A stretch of 64,000 nucleotides of DNA. Source: a bacterium. Its GTDB lineage: Bacteria > Bacillota > Bacilli > Lactobacillales > Streptococcaceae. Below, piece by piece: positions 1 through 9,311 of the stretch. Location of the stretch: the NCBI GenBank assembly GCA_905221035.1, contig CAJNBP010000002.1, forward strand, positions 124,001 through 188,000. The letters run 5' to 3'. The first letter of the stretch is position 1. The number at the start of each line of letters is the position of its first letter. The translations under genes were made by a program, and so were the position numbers. A model generated the notes under the pieces. It searched no databases. It was not told the DNA's origin and was given only the letters and a program-made list of their open reading frames with translations.

Positions 1-7
1 ATAACTA

Positions 8-166
8 ATACTCTTCGAAAATCTCTTCAAACCAAGTCAGCTTACATCTGCAACCTCAAAACAGTATTTTGAGCTAACTTCGTCAGTTCTATCCACAACC
101 TCAAAACACTGTTTTGAGCAGCCTGCGGCTAGCTTTCTAGTTCGCTCTTTGATTTTCATTGAGTAT
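8..166 (+). repeat. BOX element (degenerate boxA, two boxB-like units, boxC)
   Basis: Starts ATACTCTTCGAAAATC and ends TTTTCATTGAGTAT, the ends shared by all six copies in the window. Two internal units built on CCTCAAAACA.TGTTTTGAG are the dyad typical of boxB. The 3' part of boxA is missing. BOX elements are mobile-like intergenic repeats of pneumococcus and its relatives. Confidence 0.85.
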
Positions 167-177
167 AAACTTCTTTT

Positions 178-224
178 CAAAAAAAGGATAGGAAGCTCTC
201 TGGTCAAGAGTTTCCCCATCCTAT
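178..224 (-). terminator. Rho-independent terminator of hom-thrB
   Basis: On the minus strand GATAGGA pairs with TCCTATC around an inner CTCT/AGAG stem, followed by a run of seven T. It lies just after the thrB stop. Confidence 0.75.
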
Positions 225-234
225 CTTCTATTCT

Positions 235-1104
235 TTATTTTGCTTCAACACGGACACCTTGGGTATCAACTTTCAAATCATGCAGTTTGCCTTTGAAGGG
301 TTGCTTTTCCAATTCTGCCTTAATCGCCGGCATCTTGTTATGAGAAGCCAGAACCATAACTGTCGGTCCGGCACCAGAGAGGTAGGTCGCATAGGCACCA
401 TTCTCTTTGGCTACTTGCTTAATCGTAGCAAATTCTCTCACCAAGTCCTGACGATAGCGCTCGTGGAAGAGGTCTCCCTCGATTGCTTGCCCAGCTGTCA
501 CCATATCTCCTGCTAACAAGGCTGCAACAGCTACATTGGCGATAGAACTGGCAGCAACAGCTTCCTTGTAGGACAATTTCTTAGGCAAGACACCGCGGCT
601 ATCGCGAGTGCGTAATTCATAGTTAGGAATGTAAGCTAGAAAATCACATTCTGGGAAGTCTGCCACAATCGCAGAGACTTGCCCTTCAACAGAACTTGCA
701 ATAACGAGATTACCATAAATGGCTGGAGCCACATTGTCTGGATGTCCTTCAATCTTGGTCGCCAACTGCAACTTTTCATGGTCAGATAAGTTAAGCTTTC
801 CTAATTGGTTGGCTAGTTCAATCCCAGCAACAATAACCGAGCTTGAAGAACCCAAACCACGCGCCAAGGGAACATTACTGGTCATTTTCAAACGTCTTGG
901 TTGCAAGTCTGGTACAATTTGCAAGGCAATCTTGAGCAAGAGATTACGCTCGTCATGGGGAATCCATTTACCAATCTGGTGTTCGATCAACCACTCATCT
1001 CGTTCTTCGCAGACCTCAATTTGAAGATACTTGGTTACAGCTACACCGACCGAGTCAAAACCCGGCCCGATATTGGCACTGGTTGCAGGTACAATAATTT
1101 TCAT
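235..1104 (-). CDS. thrB: Homoserine kinase
   Basis: Cytoplasmic GHMP-family kinase that phosphorylates L-homoserine with ATP, the step before threonine synthase. The 289-residue length is normal. The GHMP glycine-rich ATP loop is at residues 83-89 (GLGSSSS), after the N-terminal [13 protein letters not shown] motif. It starts one base after the hom stop, so the two genes form a hom-thrB operon with a terminator just downstream. No key motif is missing. Confidence 0.95.
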   Translation of the reverse strand: MKIIVPATSANIGPGFDSVGVAVTKYLQIEVCEERDEWLIEHQIGKWIPHDERNLLLKIALQIVPDLQPRRLKMTSNVPLARGLGSSSSVIVAGIELANQLGKLNLSDHEKLQLATKIEGHPDNVAPAIYGNLVIASSVEGQVSAIVADFPECDFLAYIPNYELRTRDSRGVLPKKLSYKEAVAASSIANVAVAALLAGDMVTAGQAIEGDLFHERYRQDLVREFATIKQVAKENGAYATYLSGAGPTVMVLASHNKMPAIKAELEKQPFKGKLHDLKVDTQGVRVEAK

Positions 1105-1105
1105 C

Positions 1106-2392
1106 TTATTCTCCTAGCACCTTGAAGGTATTCAAGAGGTCAAATTCTGAAACCTTCTTCAATTCAGCTGAAACATTTTCAAGTTGCGCTTTATTAATCT
1201 TATGTGTGATAATCACTACACGAGCCTTATCACCTTCTTTGCCATCTTGGAGAATTTGCTTGAAGGAAATATCTTGAGCGTTGAAGATTTCAGCCAATTT
1301 CAAGACCTGACCTTTTGAATCTGGAGCCAAGATTGAGAAATAGTAGTTTGCTTTAACATCTTCTGGATTTGCCAAGACCAAGTCACGGCTATATTCGTTG
1401 AAATCTTTACCGATGGTTCCATCATTCAGGCGACGAACGATACGGACAATATCCGCCACAACACTCGTTGCAGTTGGTTTTTGACCAGCACCTGGTCCGT
1501 AGTACATAGACTCACCGATACCGATAGATTCTACAAAGACAGCGTTCATTACGCCATTCACACTAGCGAGTGGGTGCGCTTTAGGTAGGAAGGTTGGAGT
1601 CACTTCTGCAGCAATACCTGAAGGAGTTTCCTCGATAGAACCAACTAATTTCACTACATAGCCAAGATCTTGGGCTACAGCTACGTCTTCTGGTGTGATG
1701 TTGCGGATTCCCTTGTGGGCTACATCGTCAAAGGCAACCTTCATACCAAAGGCAAATTGGCTCAAAATCACCATCTTGTAGGCTGCGTCAATTCCATCTA
1801 CGTCATTTGTAGGGTCACTTTCTGCAAAACCTAGTCTTTGTGCTTCCGCAAGAGCATCATCGTAAGACCAGCCTTCTTCCACCATTTTGGTCATCATGAA
1901 GTTGGAAGTTCCGTTGACTACTCCAAGCACGCGCGTGATTTTATCAGAAGCTAATGAATTTGCTAGAGTGCGAAGAATTGGAATCCCACCAGCTACTGCT
2001 GCTTCGTAGTAAAGTGCTACCTTGTTAGCTTTAGCGATTTCTAACAATTCTGCACCATGGACAGCCAAAAGGTCCTTATTGGCAGTAACAACGTGTTTCC
2101 CAACCTCCAAGGCACGAGTGATAAAGGTCTTAGCAGGTTCGATACGCCCCATCAATTCCACTACGATCGTAATGGCTTGGTCTGACAAAATATCATCTAC
2201 ATTAGTTACAAAGTTAAAGTCATTCCCTGCTGCAAGCAAGCGATTCTTTTCATCTTCATCCTTGACCAATACTTTAGCAACTTCAATCTCTGAATGTGCT
2301 GATTGATTGATTTTTTCTCCATTTTCCTTTAGGAGGAAGGGCACACCACTTGCAACGGTACCAAATCCTAGTAAAGCAATTTTAACTGTCAT
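1106..2392 (-). CDS. hom: Homoserine dehydrogenase
   Basis: Reduces aspartate semialdehyde to homoserine with NAD(P)H, at the branch to threonine and methionine. The Rossmann loop is at residues 9-16 (GFGTVASG). The C-terminal part from about residue 345 looks like an ACT regulatory domain, usual for the Gram-positive monofunctional enzyme. The start at 2392 is preferred to an upstream ATG at 2425: it gives [11 protein letters not shown], has an AGGAGA ribosome site in front, and the upstream ATG overlaps the -10 box. First gene of the hom-thrB operon. Confidence 0.95.
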   Translation of the reverse strand: MTVKIALLGFGTVASGVPFLLKENGEKINQSAHSEIEVAKVLVKDEDEKNRLLAAGNDFNFVTNVDDILSDQAITIVVELMGRIEPAKTFITRALEVGKHVVTANKDLLAVHGAELLEIAKANKVALYYEAAVAGGIPILRTLANSLASDKITRVLGVVNGTSNFMMTKMVEEGWSYDDALAEAQRLGFAESDPTNDVDGIDAAYKMVILSQFAFGMKVAFDDVAHKGIRNITPEDVAVAQDLGYVVKLVGSIEETPSGIAAEVTPTFLPKAHPLASVNGVMNAVFVESIGIGESMYYGPGAGQKPTATSVVADIVRIVRRLNDGTIGKDFNEYSRDLVLANPEDVKANYYFSILAPDSKGQVLKLAEIFNAQDISFKQILQDGKEGDKARVVIITHKINKAQLENVSAELKKVSEFDLLNTFKVLGE

Positions 2393-2423
2393 GTTTGTCT
2401 CCTCGAAATTTTCTAATATAGCC

Positions 2424-2429
2424 ATTATA
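2424..2429 (-). promoter_or_regulatory. -10 box of the hom-thrB promoter (extended)
   Basis: Minus strand reads TGTTATAAT, an extended -10 (TGN-TATAAT), 31 bases before the hom start. No good -35 hexamer is visible at 17 bases. Confidence 0.6.
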
Positions 2430-2483
2430 ACAGAATTTTGTGAAAATTCCTATTATAGTAATTCACTATTTCAGTATAATAAA

Positions 2484-2508
2484 GAAAAAACGAATCAGAC
2501 GATTCGCT
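2484..2508 (-). terminator. Terminator of mecA
   Basis: Minus strand CGAATC-gtct-GATTCG followed by TTTTTTC, 36 bases after the mecA stop. Confidence 0.85.
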
Positions 2509-2543
2509 CTCCTTAAAATCTAGAAAAAGCTTTCCAGAAATGA

Positions 2544-3281
2544 TTATCCAATCTTTTGCAAATTAAGTACTGCATCGTGATTCATCAAGACTTGACCATA
2601 CTCTTGCAAGACTGAGCGACTGATGTCACTATCGTCCGCAAACTCGCGCATACGTGCCAACAGCCAAGCTGGATATGGACTTGGATGATTTTCAATATCC
2701 ACTAGAATAGTCAAATAATAGCGCTCGTTCATTTTGTAGAGTTCAGAAGTTTCCATCTCAAAAGACACTGTCTTGACAAAAGCCACCAAGTCAGCCAGCT
2801 TAGCAAAAGAAAGGATATAGTAGATATAAGGCTCTTTCTTGCTTTCAACTTCTTGTTCAGCCTGCTCTTGCTCTTCTTCCTTGGCTTCAACTTGCTCTAA
2901 AGATTGAATCGCTTCGATGTCATCCTTGGTTTTGTCCGCTATGCTTTTTTCTAAGGTTTTAATAAACTCATCTGGCGACATTTGGGCCAATTCTTCCATG
3001 TCTGGTAAATCCGATAAATCTTCAAAATCTAGATTTTGGTCAATTTTTGACTTGGTCACAAAGACATCTACCTTATCAGGTTTTGGAGTCACACGGAAGC
3101 TCAACATGCCTGTATCCAGAAAGCTATCAGGCATGTCTAACTCATCCAAGATGGCATAAAAGAACTCTTCTGTTTTTTCTTGAGGAACAAGAAAGTCAGC
3201 AATCTCCATTCCTCGATCCATCAAATCTTCTAAAGACATCGTGATTTTTAAAGTTGTATCACTAATTTGTTTCATTTTCAT
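2544..3281 (-). CDS. mecA: Adaptor protein MecA
   Basis: Adaptor that brings substrates to the ClpC ATPase for degradation; in streptococci linked to competence control. At 245 residues it has family size. The N-terminal substrate-binding part begins MKMKQISDTTLKI. A Glu/Gln-rich linker lies at about 135-150, and the C-terminal ClpC-binding half begins PYIYYILSFAKLADL. The start at 3281 has AGG nine bases upstream and a full promoter before it. It stands alone between two terminators. Confidence 0.93.
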   Translation of the reverse strand: MKMKQISDTTLKITMSLEDLMDRGMEIADFLVPQEKTEEFFYAILDELDMPDSFLDTGMLSFRVTPKPDKVDVFVTKSKIDQNLDFEDLSDLPDMEELAQMSPDEFIKTLEKSIADKTKDDIEAIQSLEQVEAKEEEQEQAEQEVESKKEPYIYYILSFAKLADLVAFVKTVSFEMETSELYKMNERYYLTILVDIENHPSPYPAWLLARMREFADDSDISRSVLQEYGQVLMNHDAVLNLQKIG

Positions 3282-3312
3282 TGCTAGTAACCTCATACTT
3301 TCAGTTCTATCT

Positions 3313-3341
3313 ATTATACTAGATTTTTATGATTTTATCAA
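3313..3341 (-). promoter_or_regulatory. Sigma-A promoter of mecA
   Basis: TTGATA (3336-3341) and TATAAT (3313-3318) on the minus strand, separated by exactly 17 bases, about 30 bases before the mecA start. Confidence 0.8.
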
Positions 3342-3399
3342 AAGAAGGCTCCTCTGTCGGGCTAGATTTTCCATAGGATAACTTCTGTAGAAGACTCTA

Positions 3400-3512
3400 A
3401 TACTCTTCGAAAATCTCTTCAAACCACGTCAGCTCTATCTGCAACCTCAAAACAGTGTTTTGAGCAACCTGCGGCTAGCTTCCTAGTTTGCTTTTTGATT
3501 TTCATTGAGTAT
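3400..3512 (+). repeat. BOX element, short form
   Basis: Same outer ends as the element at 8-166, with one boxB-like dyad and boxC, and boxA cut short after AACCACGTCAGC. It fills most of the 3342-3543 gap between mecA and the tar operon terminator; nothing else is seen there. Confidence 0.85.
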
Positions 3513-3543
3513 AAAAGAAAATTTCTGCTGACAAATATAAAAA

Positions 3544-3580
3544 GCCTTCAAAATCGGCTCTTGTCCGACTTTGAAGACCT
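3544..3580 (-). terminator. Terminator of the tar operon
   Basis: Minus strand CTTCAAAGTCGG-acaagag-CCGATTTTGAAG followed by GCTTTTTA, 15 bases after the tarQ stop. The stem has one mismatch. Confidence 0.85.
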
Positions 3581-3595
3581 GATACATCAGAACGC

Positions 3596-4630
3596 TTATA
3601 GTTTAAAGGTTGCTACACCGAGGATAGAACGATTTAAGTTTCTAAGAATTTGAAGACTTTGCTCAAATTTCTTATAGCGAGTCACTCCGTACTCTTCAAC
3701 AAGAAGGACTGTATCTCTTTCTAAAAGCGATGGCACATCTTGTAAATCGACAAAATGCATTCCTTTTAAAGACTCTTGATTTTGTTTCAATTTATCTAGG
3801 ATAGCTTTGTTTGAGCTAACGATTGTTAATTCTTGTCCAGCATTTTTGTATGACAAGACATCTGCTAGGTTGGCAATTGTTGTGATCTCTGTTACAAAAT
3901 CAATTTGATATTGAGAAAAATCACCTGCTCTATTGATTGTTGGATTAAAGAGATAAACCAATACATTTCCCATCACAACCAAAATCACGCAGACTACTCC
4001 AATAACAGCTAAACGGAGAATCAAGTTTTTCACATTTAATCCAAGCGCTGTCTCACCGTTTGCATTCAATTCTTTAGAGTTGATGGTTTCCAATTTTTCA
4101 ATTTTTACATTTGCATAAGTGTGTTTAAATTTCTCAATCAATCCATCAAATTTTCGCTCTAACAAGTCATTGACATCCTTACTTGGTGTCAAAATTTTCA
4201 CACCGACCCCTGCATCGTCAATCATATAGTAGACGGTCAGTTTTTTCCACCAATAATCATTCGTAGAATTTTTCAAGGTTGTTTCTGTCGTATCCAATTC
4301 ACTGGCAATTTTTTTCAGTTCACTCGGTTCTACATCATTGAAAAGATAAGCTCCATTCAAATTCCCATCAATCAATTTCCCGTAGAAATCACTATAACCA
4401 CCAATTTGATGATTCAAAATCGTTTTAGCTGAATCTTCTGGAGGAGTAATTTTATAGCTAAGATAAGTTGAATAACTTGTTGTGTCTTTGACAGTATTTT
4501 TATTCTTAACTGCTTTAATTGTAAATGGTACAGCAATGAGAGCAAATAAAGCGATGAGAGCTAAAATATTTACTTTTCGTTTTTTATAAAGATTTGCAAA
4601 CAAATCAGCTACTGAATAATGTTCAAACAT
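3596..4630 (-). CDS. tarQ: Teichoic-acid chain-length/polymerisation membrane protein (TarQ-like)
   Basis: Two membrane segments (about 22-40 and 203-227) flank a ~160-residue outside domain, with a ~115-residue cytoplasmic tail. This is the layout of Wzz-type polysaccharide co-polymerases. No sequence motif identifies it by itself; the name rests on position. In pneumococcus the pair here (TarP polymerase, TarQ partner) was reported to polymerise teichoic-acid repeat units at the membrane. Its start overlaps the tarP stop by 8 bases, so the two are translationally coupled. The operon terminator follows. Which member is formally called TarP or TarQ is from memory. Confidence 0.65.
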   Translation of the reverse strand: MFEHYSVADLFANLYKKRKVNILALIALFALIAVPFTIKAVKNKNTVKDTTSYSTYLSYKITPPEDSAKTILNHQIGGYSDFYGKLIDGNLNGAYLFNDVEPSELKKIASELDTTETTLKNSTNDYWWKKLTVYYMIDDAGVGVKILTPSKDVNDLLERKFDGLIEKFKHTYANVKIEKLETINSKELNANGETALGLNVKNLILRLAVIGVVCVILVVMGNVLVYLFNPTINRAGDFSQYQIDFVTEITTIANLADVLSYKNAGQELTIVSSNKAILDKLKQNQESLKGMHFVDLQDVPSLLERDTVLLVEEYGVTRYKKFEQSLQILRNLNRSILGVATFKL

Positions 4631-6092
4631 GATTTTTTTCTCCTTTGTTTAGTAGATACTGGTTTTCTTTTGTAAGCATTTTTGCTACAAATATAATCAC
4701 AAGAACAATTCCCCAGAATTGCATTGTAAATAGATTGAAGAAACTTTCTGAAAAGCTACTTCTTGGCATAAAGAATAGATTATTCAAGATGAGTAAGGAC
4801 AAGGCAAATAGGATTGTTCTTGAGCGGTAGGCTACTTGCAACATGGCTATAAATAGCATACCAAGCAAGAGACTAAGTAGAAAGACCCCTATCATACCAT
4901 AGTCTGTATACAATTCCATGATATAGCTACTTCCGATTCCATGTCCTTTCAGATATTCCTTGTTCAAAACAAGATAGGATAAATTGTGGGCATAACTATT
5001 ACTATCGATAGCTAGTTCCACACTATTGGTTGTATGTTCAAAGGCTTTTCCTCCGAAAATGGCCCCCAAACTTCCTCTTGCAAAATAATCAAGAACAGGA
5101 CCAAAAGTAAAATTACGGAAATCTCGGTAAGGGAGGCTACTGTTAAATAGAAAACCTCGAGCTAGAACACCAAAACTAGTCCCTTGTTTATAGATAAAGT
5201 CAAGTAAGATATCCCAGAAACCTGTATGGGAAACCTGGACATTATCCCGTACATAATTGAGCACTCCCATCGCTAACATGAGAATAGGAGAACCCACAAA
5301 AATCGCTAACTTTTCTTTAAACCCAATCCATTTTCCCTTTTCAGTTTGCTCCCGCATAAAGTAATAAACAAAAGCAAATAAAATACTTAAAATAAAGGGA
5401 TTTCGTGTCCCGATTGCCAAATGAATGGTATTGGCTGCAATGAAGGATACTAACACTGCTGTTGCCTGCCATTTCTTTGGCTTGGTTGCCAGATACATAC
5501 ACATTGCGTAGACCGTAAAGGTAGACAAGATGTAAGTAAAATAAGGAAGTTTACTTTCAAAATTTGCATAGTAGGCATAGTAGGAAGTCTGCAAACGATA
5601 CAGGAGCCGTTCAAATAAGCGAATAAAATAGAAAGGATAGGTTAGAAGAAAAACTCCTAGTGATACAAAGCGTAACCGCTTGATATAAATCTCTTTTAGA
5701 GAATTTCCTATCTTTGATACTTTTATTTTCTTCCTAGCTATGAAGTAACGAGCCAGTACGCCTCCTGTGGTCAAGCCCAGAATCGAAACCATAACGACTA
5801 TAAAGGCAAAGCGATAGGCTATCGGATGATAGGTATCCAGAGCGCCATCCCTAAAATAATCAATGGTCGGTCTTGATACCAGAAATACAAAAATAGTTAA
5901 ATAGAAAATAAAATGGATTAAGTAATACTTGATATCATTCCAGCAGGCAATTAAGCTACTAACCAGTAAGAACAATAAAGTAGAAAGCAAGCTAACATTA
6001 TTATTATTAAACAGATACACAATTCCACTTACTAGCGTCAAGGCATAGCTGACTATGGTCAAACTAAATAACAATCGTTTTCCATCAATCAC
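4623..6092 (-). CDS. tarP: Teichoic-acid repeat-unit polymerase (TarP-like, O-antigen polymerase type)
   Basis: A 489-residue protein with about ten or more hydrophobic segments and a long outside loop between about 280 and 370, the pattern of Wzy/O-antigen polymerases. It probably links teichoic-acid repeat units on their undecaprenyl carrier at the outer face of the membrane. GTG start at 6092, with GGGGGTGA upstream; an ATG seven bases further is out of frame. Next to two glycosyltransferases and a LicD protein, as in the pneumococcal locus. Polymerase by layout and context, not by catalytic motif. Confidence 0.72.
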   Translation of the reverse strand: MIDGKRLLFSLTIVSYALTLVSGIVYLFNNNNVSLLSTLLFLLVSSLIACWNDIKYYLIHFIFYLTIFVFLVSRPTIDYFRDGALDTYHPIAYRFAFIVVMVSILGLTTGGVLARYFIARKKIKVSKIGNSLKEIYIKRLRFVSLGVFLLTYPFYFIRLFERLLYRLQTSYYAYYANFESKLPYFTYILSTFTVYAMCMYLATKPKKWQATAVLVSFIAANTIHLAIGTRNPFILSILFAFVYYFMREQTEKGKWIGFKEKLAIFVGSPILMLAMGVLNYVRDNVQVSHTGFWDILLDFIYKQGTSFGVLARGFLFNSSLPYRDFRNFTFGPVLDYFARGSLGAIFGGKAFEHTTNSVELAIDSNSYAHNLSYLVLNKEYLKGHGIGSSYIMELYTDYGMIGVFLLSLLLGMLFIAMLQVAYRSRTILFALSLLILNNLFFMPRSSFSESFFNLFTMQFWGIVLVIIFVAKMLTKENQYLLNKGEKNHV

Positions 6093-6107
6093 TTGCTCAC
6101 CCCCGTT

Positions 6108-7094
6108 CTAATGTAATTTTTTAGATTTTTCAATATTTTTCAGTAATAAGAATCGGTATAAGGAAATGTTTATGAATAGAGCCAAAGCGCTAATTCTTCT
6201 TCCCTTACGAAAAATTGGATTCCTAGCAATAGCAAAGGCATGACCTTTCAAAAATCGATGAATCTGAGAATAGGCTTCAAACTGTTTATACTGATTATCT
6301 AGTAACATCTTATCCATAATGAAGAAGTGGGCATAGGCCAATCTGAAAAAAGCAACCTCTTTCAAGTCAGGATAGTTTTTCACAACTTCATTGTAAAACT
6401 TTTGATAGATATCAATATAGGCTAAATCCTTCTCTGCATAGGGTTTGGTCGTAATACTATCCCCTCTATGGAAATAGTAATAATAGGGTTTGGTATTAAC
6501 AACGTACTTCTTAGCCAACTTGATTAAATCAAAATGATAATAGGCATCTTCGTAAATCAATCCTTTAGGAAAGGATAGGGCAATTGCAATCTCTCTCTTG
6601 ATTAGCTTATTGCAAATCGTCCCAGGTATTTTTTCACCTATGAGGTATTCCTTTAGAAATGTTTGAGAATCACAGACAAAATAGTCATCCTGATTGGCTG
6701 ACTGTGGACTTTTGTCATTTGCATAGACATTCATAACACCACAGCTCGAAACATCCGCATCTTCTTGAATTAATTGCTCATATAAACTCTGAATCATTTC
6801 TGGATGGATATAATCATCTGAGTCAATAAAAATCAGATAATCCCCATGAGCCTGCTTCATTCCATCATTTCGCGCTTGTGACAAGCCTTCATTCTTTTTA
6901 TGAAGCACTGAAACTCTATCATCTAGTTCAGCAATTGAATCACACAAGCGACCACTTTCATCCGTTGCTCCATCATCAACAAGAATGATTTCCAGATTTT
7001 GATAGGTCTGCTTCTGAATGGAAGCTATCGATTTTTCTAGGTACTGCGCCACATTATATACCGGAACAATCACACTAATTAATGCAGTTTCCAT
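6108..7094 (-). CDS. Glycosyltransferase family 2, teichoic-acid repeat unit
   Basis: GT-A fold: begins ISVIVPVYNVAQYLEKSI, with DDGATDES at 40-47 and the metal-binding DSDD at 91-94. Cytoplasmic and membrane-associated; likely adds one sugar (in pneumococcus proposed to be GalNAc) to the undecaprenyl-linked teichoic-acid precursor. The 328-residue length is usual for this group. It lies two bases after the next glycosyltransferase and 16 before tarP. The sugar specificity cannot be read from the sequence. Confidence 0.85.
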   Translation of the reverse strand: METALISVIVPVYNVAQYLEKSIASIQKQTYQNLEIILVDDGATDESGRLCDSIAELDDRVSVLHKKNEGLSQARNDGMKQAHGDYLIFIDSDDYIHPEMIQSLYEQLIQEDADVSSCGVMNVYANDKSPQSANQDDYFVCDSQTFLKEYLIGEKIPGTICNKLIKREIAIALSFPKGLIYEDAYYHFDLIKLAKKYVVNTKPYYYYFHRGDSITTKPYAEKDLAYIDIYQKFYNEVVKNYPDLKEVAFFRLAYAHFFIMDKMLLDNQYKQFEAYSQIHRFLKGHAFAIARNPIFRKGRRISALALFINISLYRFLLLKNIEKSKKLH

Positions 7095-7095
7095 G

Positions 7096-8199
7096 CTACT
7101 CCTCTAATAGTTTTTCTACTTGTTCGATTTGTTTGGCAATTGTAAATTGCTGAATGAATTGGCTAGCCTCATTGACATCGAAGTTTGAGGCAGCAGTCAT
7201 ATAATTCGTAATTGCTTGAGCTGCCTCTTGGTTGCTCTCAATGATTTGTCCAAATCGTCCTTCTTGGGATAATTCCTCAGCCCCTCCAACATCTGTAGAG
7301 ACAAAAGGAAGTCCCAGACTCAAAGCTTCCACATATACTCCAGGAAAACCTTCTTGTTTAGACATAGACAAGAGAACCTTCATCTGAGACAAATACTGAT
7401 AAGGATTTTTTTGATAACCAAGGAAATGAACATAGTCCTCAAGTTCATACTCTTTGACCCGTTTTTTCAGTTCCTCTTCCATGTCACCAGCACCTATAAA
7501 GTAAAGGTGATAGTTTTTTCCTTCTTGGTGTAATAGTCGTATCACTTCCACTACACGGTCAGAACCCTTATTTTCTTCAATCCGTCCAATAGTACAGATA
7601 CTTTGAGGCGCAATCTCGATATCGATCTTCTCTTGAGATTTTTCTAGAATAGTCTTAAAATCATAACCATTGTAGACCGTCTGTAATTTGGAAGCATAAT
7701 CTGGATAGACTTCCTTGATAGAATGACTGGTCTTTTTAGAAATTCCTACAATGATATCCGCAGCCTCCAACTGTCGTCTATGTGATTTCCTTTTTGAGCT
7801 ATCCTTAAGAAATTCTTCAATACTTCCATGAATCCAAGATATCTTCTTGACTTCTCTTCTCTTAGAGAACAACAGTGGTGGATTCATAATGGTAAAGGAA
7901 ACTTCAACATCATAGTCATCTTTCACAAGCAAGCGCCGAGTCAGTCTTGGAAAATAAATTCTCATTCTCCACAAAAGAGCTCGTAACCATCTGGCTTGGC
8001 GATAATCCTGAAAGGATTTTAAAATTCGTACATGTTTAGGAACTGATTCGTATCCCTTGTCAAAATGCTCCATTTCAAGAATATCAATATCATACTTTTC
8101 TGGATCCAGATTAGAAACAATAGTAGATAGAATCTTCTCTGCTCCGCCTCCGAGAGAAAAAGACCACATAAAAAATAAGATTTTTTTCTTAGCCACCAT
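7096..8199 (-). CDS. Glycosyltransferase family 4, teichoic-acid repeat unit
   Basis: GT-B fold retaining enzyme: the N-terminal loop FSLGGGAEKIL and the C-terminal EGFPGVYVE (E-x7-E) motif of GT4 proteins are both present. It probably adds a hexosamine to the teichoic-acid precursor. The start at 8199 is chosen over 8253: it has GGGAG upstream, gives a normal N-terminus (MVAKKKILFFMW), and overlaps the licD3 stop by only 11 bases. 367 residues. Sugar donor unknown. Confidence 0.85.
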   Translation of the reverse strand: MVAKKKILFFMWSFSLGGGAEKILSTIVSNLDPEKYDIDILEMEHFDKGYESVPKHVRILKSFQDYRQARWLRALLWRMRIYFPRLTRRLLVKDDYDVEVSFTIMNPPLLFSKRREVKKISWIHGSIEEFLKDSSKRKSHRRQLEAADIIVGISKKTSHSIKEVYPDYASKLQTVYNGYDFKTILEKSQEKIDIEIAPQSICTIGRIEENKGSDRVVEVIRLLHQEGKNYHLYFIGAGDMEEELKKRVKEYELEDYVHFLGYQKNPYQYLSQMKVLLSMSKQEGFPGVYVEALSLGLPFVSTDVGGAEELSQEGRFGQIIESNQEAAQAITNYMTAASNFDVNEASQFIQQFTIAKQIEQVEKLLEE

Positions 8200-9034
8200 A
8201 TTCTCCCTTGTATTCTGTATAAGACTTATCCATATCAGCGATGACAGCATCATGATGTGGTAACTGCTTGTCTGCTGGTGGAGGTGTCATGTAGTCTCCA
8301 AAAGCAGTGCTGAGATAGGCATCGTAGCCAACTGGAATAGGCATCTCTGTCCCTTCAAATGGTAAGAAAAGATTGTCTTCAAAAGATGCGATTGGGTATT
8401 TGTTTCTCATGTAGCCAGGACCTGAGCATAATTCTGTAATACCATCGCTCTCAGCCAGTCTATATTTAGTCATTTCTTTCTCAGCTTTTTTCCAAATGCG
8501 ATAACGGAGAGATTTTGGCGTCACGCCCAGTAAAATACGACTTCCCCATTTCATGAGAGCGCCATGCTTTTCTGGAACAGTTTGTGCACAAAAAAGTGAA
8601 TAAATCAGGGCCCAGCGAACCTGTTTCTTTCGCTCAGCAGGATTTTTCGGATAATAATCCAAAGGCAACACATCCAAGGCCAAACCATGTGGTAAATTCA
8701 AATCCTGCTGATAAGGTTTGATACAGGTGGTTTCTTTGTCACGAATGGTAATAAAAAGATTACGATCGACAAAATCCTTGTGACTCTTTGACAAGAAATA
8801 ACGCTCATCTGCATAGCGAGGCCATAATTCTGCTAATTTTTCATAATCTTTGCGAGGCATAAAAAAGTCTAGGTCGTCATCCCAAGGAATAAAGCCCTTG
8901 TTTCGAAGGGCACCAATAGCACCTCCACCACAGAGATAACAGAGTAAATCATGTTCTTTACAAAAGGCCACAAAATATTTAGCCATCTCCAGACTACGAG
9001 CCTGAATTGCTTTTAAATCAGTCATATTATTCAT
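8189..9034 (-). CDS. licD3: LicD-family phosphotransferase (LicD3-like)
   Basis: LicD proteins transfer phosphocholine or similar phospho-groups to surface glycans. Seen here: GGGAIGALRNKGFIPWDDDL around residues 36-55, the nucleotidyltransferase-like G-G-G plus DDD metal site of the family. At 281 residues it is full length. First gene of the five-gene teichoic-acid operon. In pneumococcus this homologue has been proposed to act in repeat-unit assembly, perhaps on ribitol phosphate, rather than as a main choline transferase; that is inference. An in-frame ATG nine bases downstream is an equally possible start. Confidence 0.8.
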   Translation of the reverse strand: MNNMTDLKAIQARSLEMAKYFVAFCKEHDLLCYLCGGGAIGALRNKGFIPWDDDLDFFMPRKDYEKLAELWPRYADERYFLSKSHKDFVDRNLFITIRDKETTCIKPYQQDLNLPHGLALDVLPLDYYPKNPAERKKQVRWALIYSLFCAQTVPEKHGALMKWGSRILLGVTPKSLRYRIWKKAEKEMTKYRLAESDGITELCSGPGYMRNKYPIASFEDNLFLPFEGTEMPIPVGYDAYLSTAFGDYMTPPPADKQLPHHDAVIADMDKSYTEYKGEYGG

Positions 9035-9057
9035 TATTCTTTCTATCGTATCGTTTC

Positions 9058-9063
9058 ATTATA
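9058..9063 (-). promoter_or_regulatory. Extended -10 box of the licD3-tar operon
   Basis: Minus strand TGGTATAAT, 23 bases before the licD3 start. The -35 region is poor, as is common with extended -10 promoters. Confidence 0.6.
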
Positions 9064-9156
9064 CCACAAATTAGGACTGAAAATCTATTGCAGGCTGTAA
9101 AAAATCAAAGCCTGATGGCTAGATAAATAGCCTTCAAACTTTGATTCTTCTGTCTT

Positions 9157-9307
9157 ATACTCTTCGAAAATCTCTTCAAACCACGTCAGCTTCACCTTGC
9201 CGTATGTATGGTTACTGACTTCGTCAGTTCTATCCACAACCTCAAAACAGTGTTTTGAGCAGCCTGCGGCTAGCTTCCTAGTTTGCTCTTTGATTTTCAT
9301 TGAGTAT
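9157..9307 (+). repeat. BOX element (boxA-boxB-boxC)
   Basis: Most complete copy in the window: boxA with AACCACGTCAGC then CTTGCCGTA, boxB with the CCTCAAAACAGTGTTTTGAG dyad, and boxC ending TTTTCATTGAGTAT. It sits directly behind the psr stop, in the gap between psr and licD3. Confidence 0.9.
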
Positions 9308-9311
9308 TATC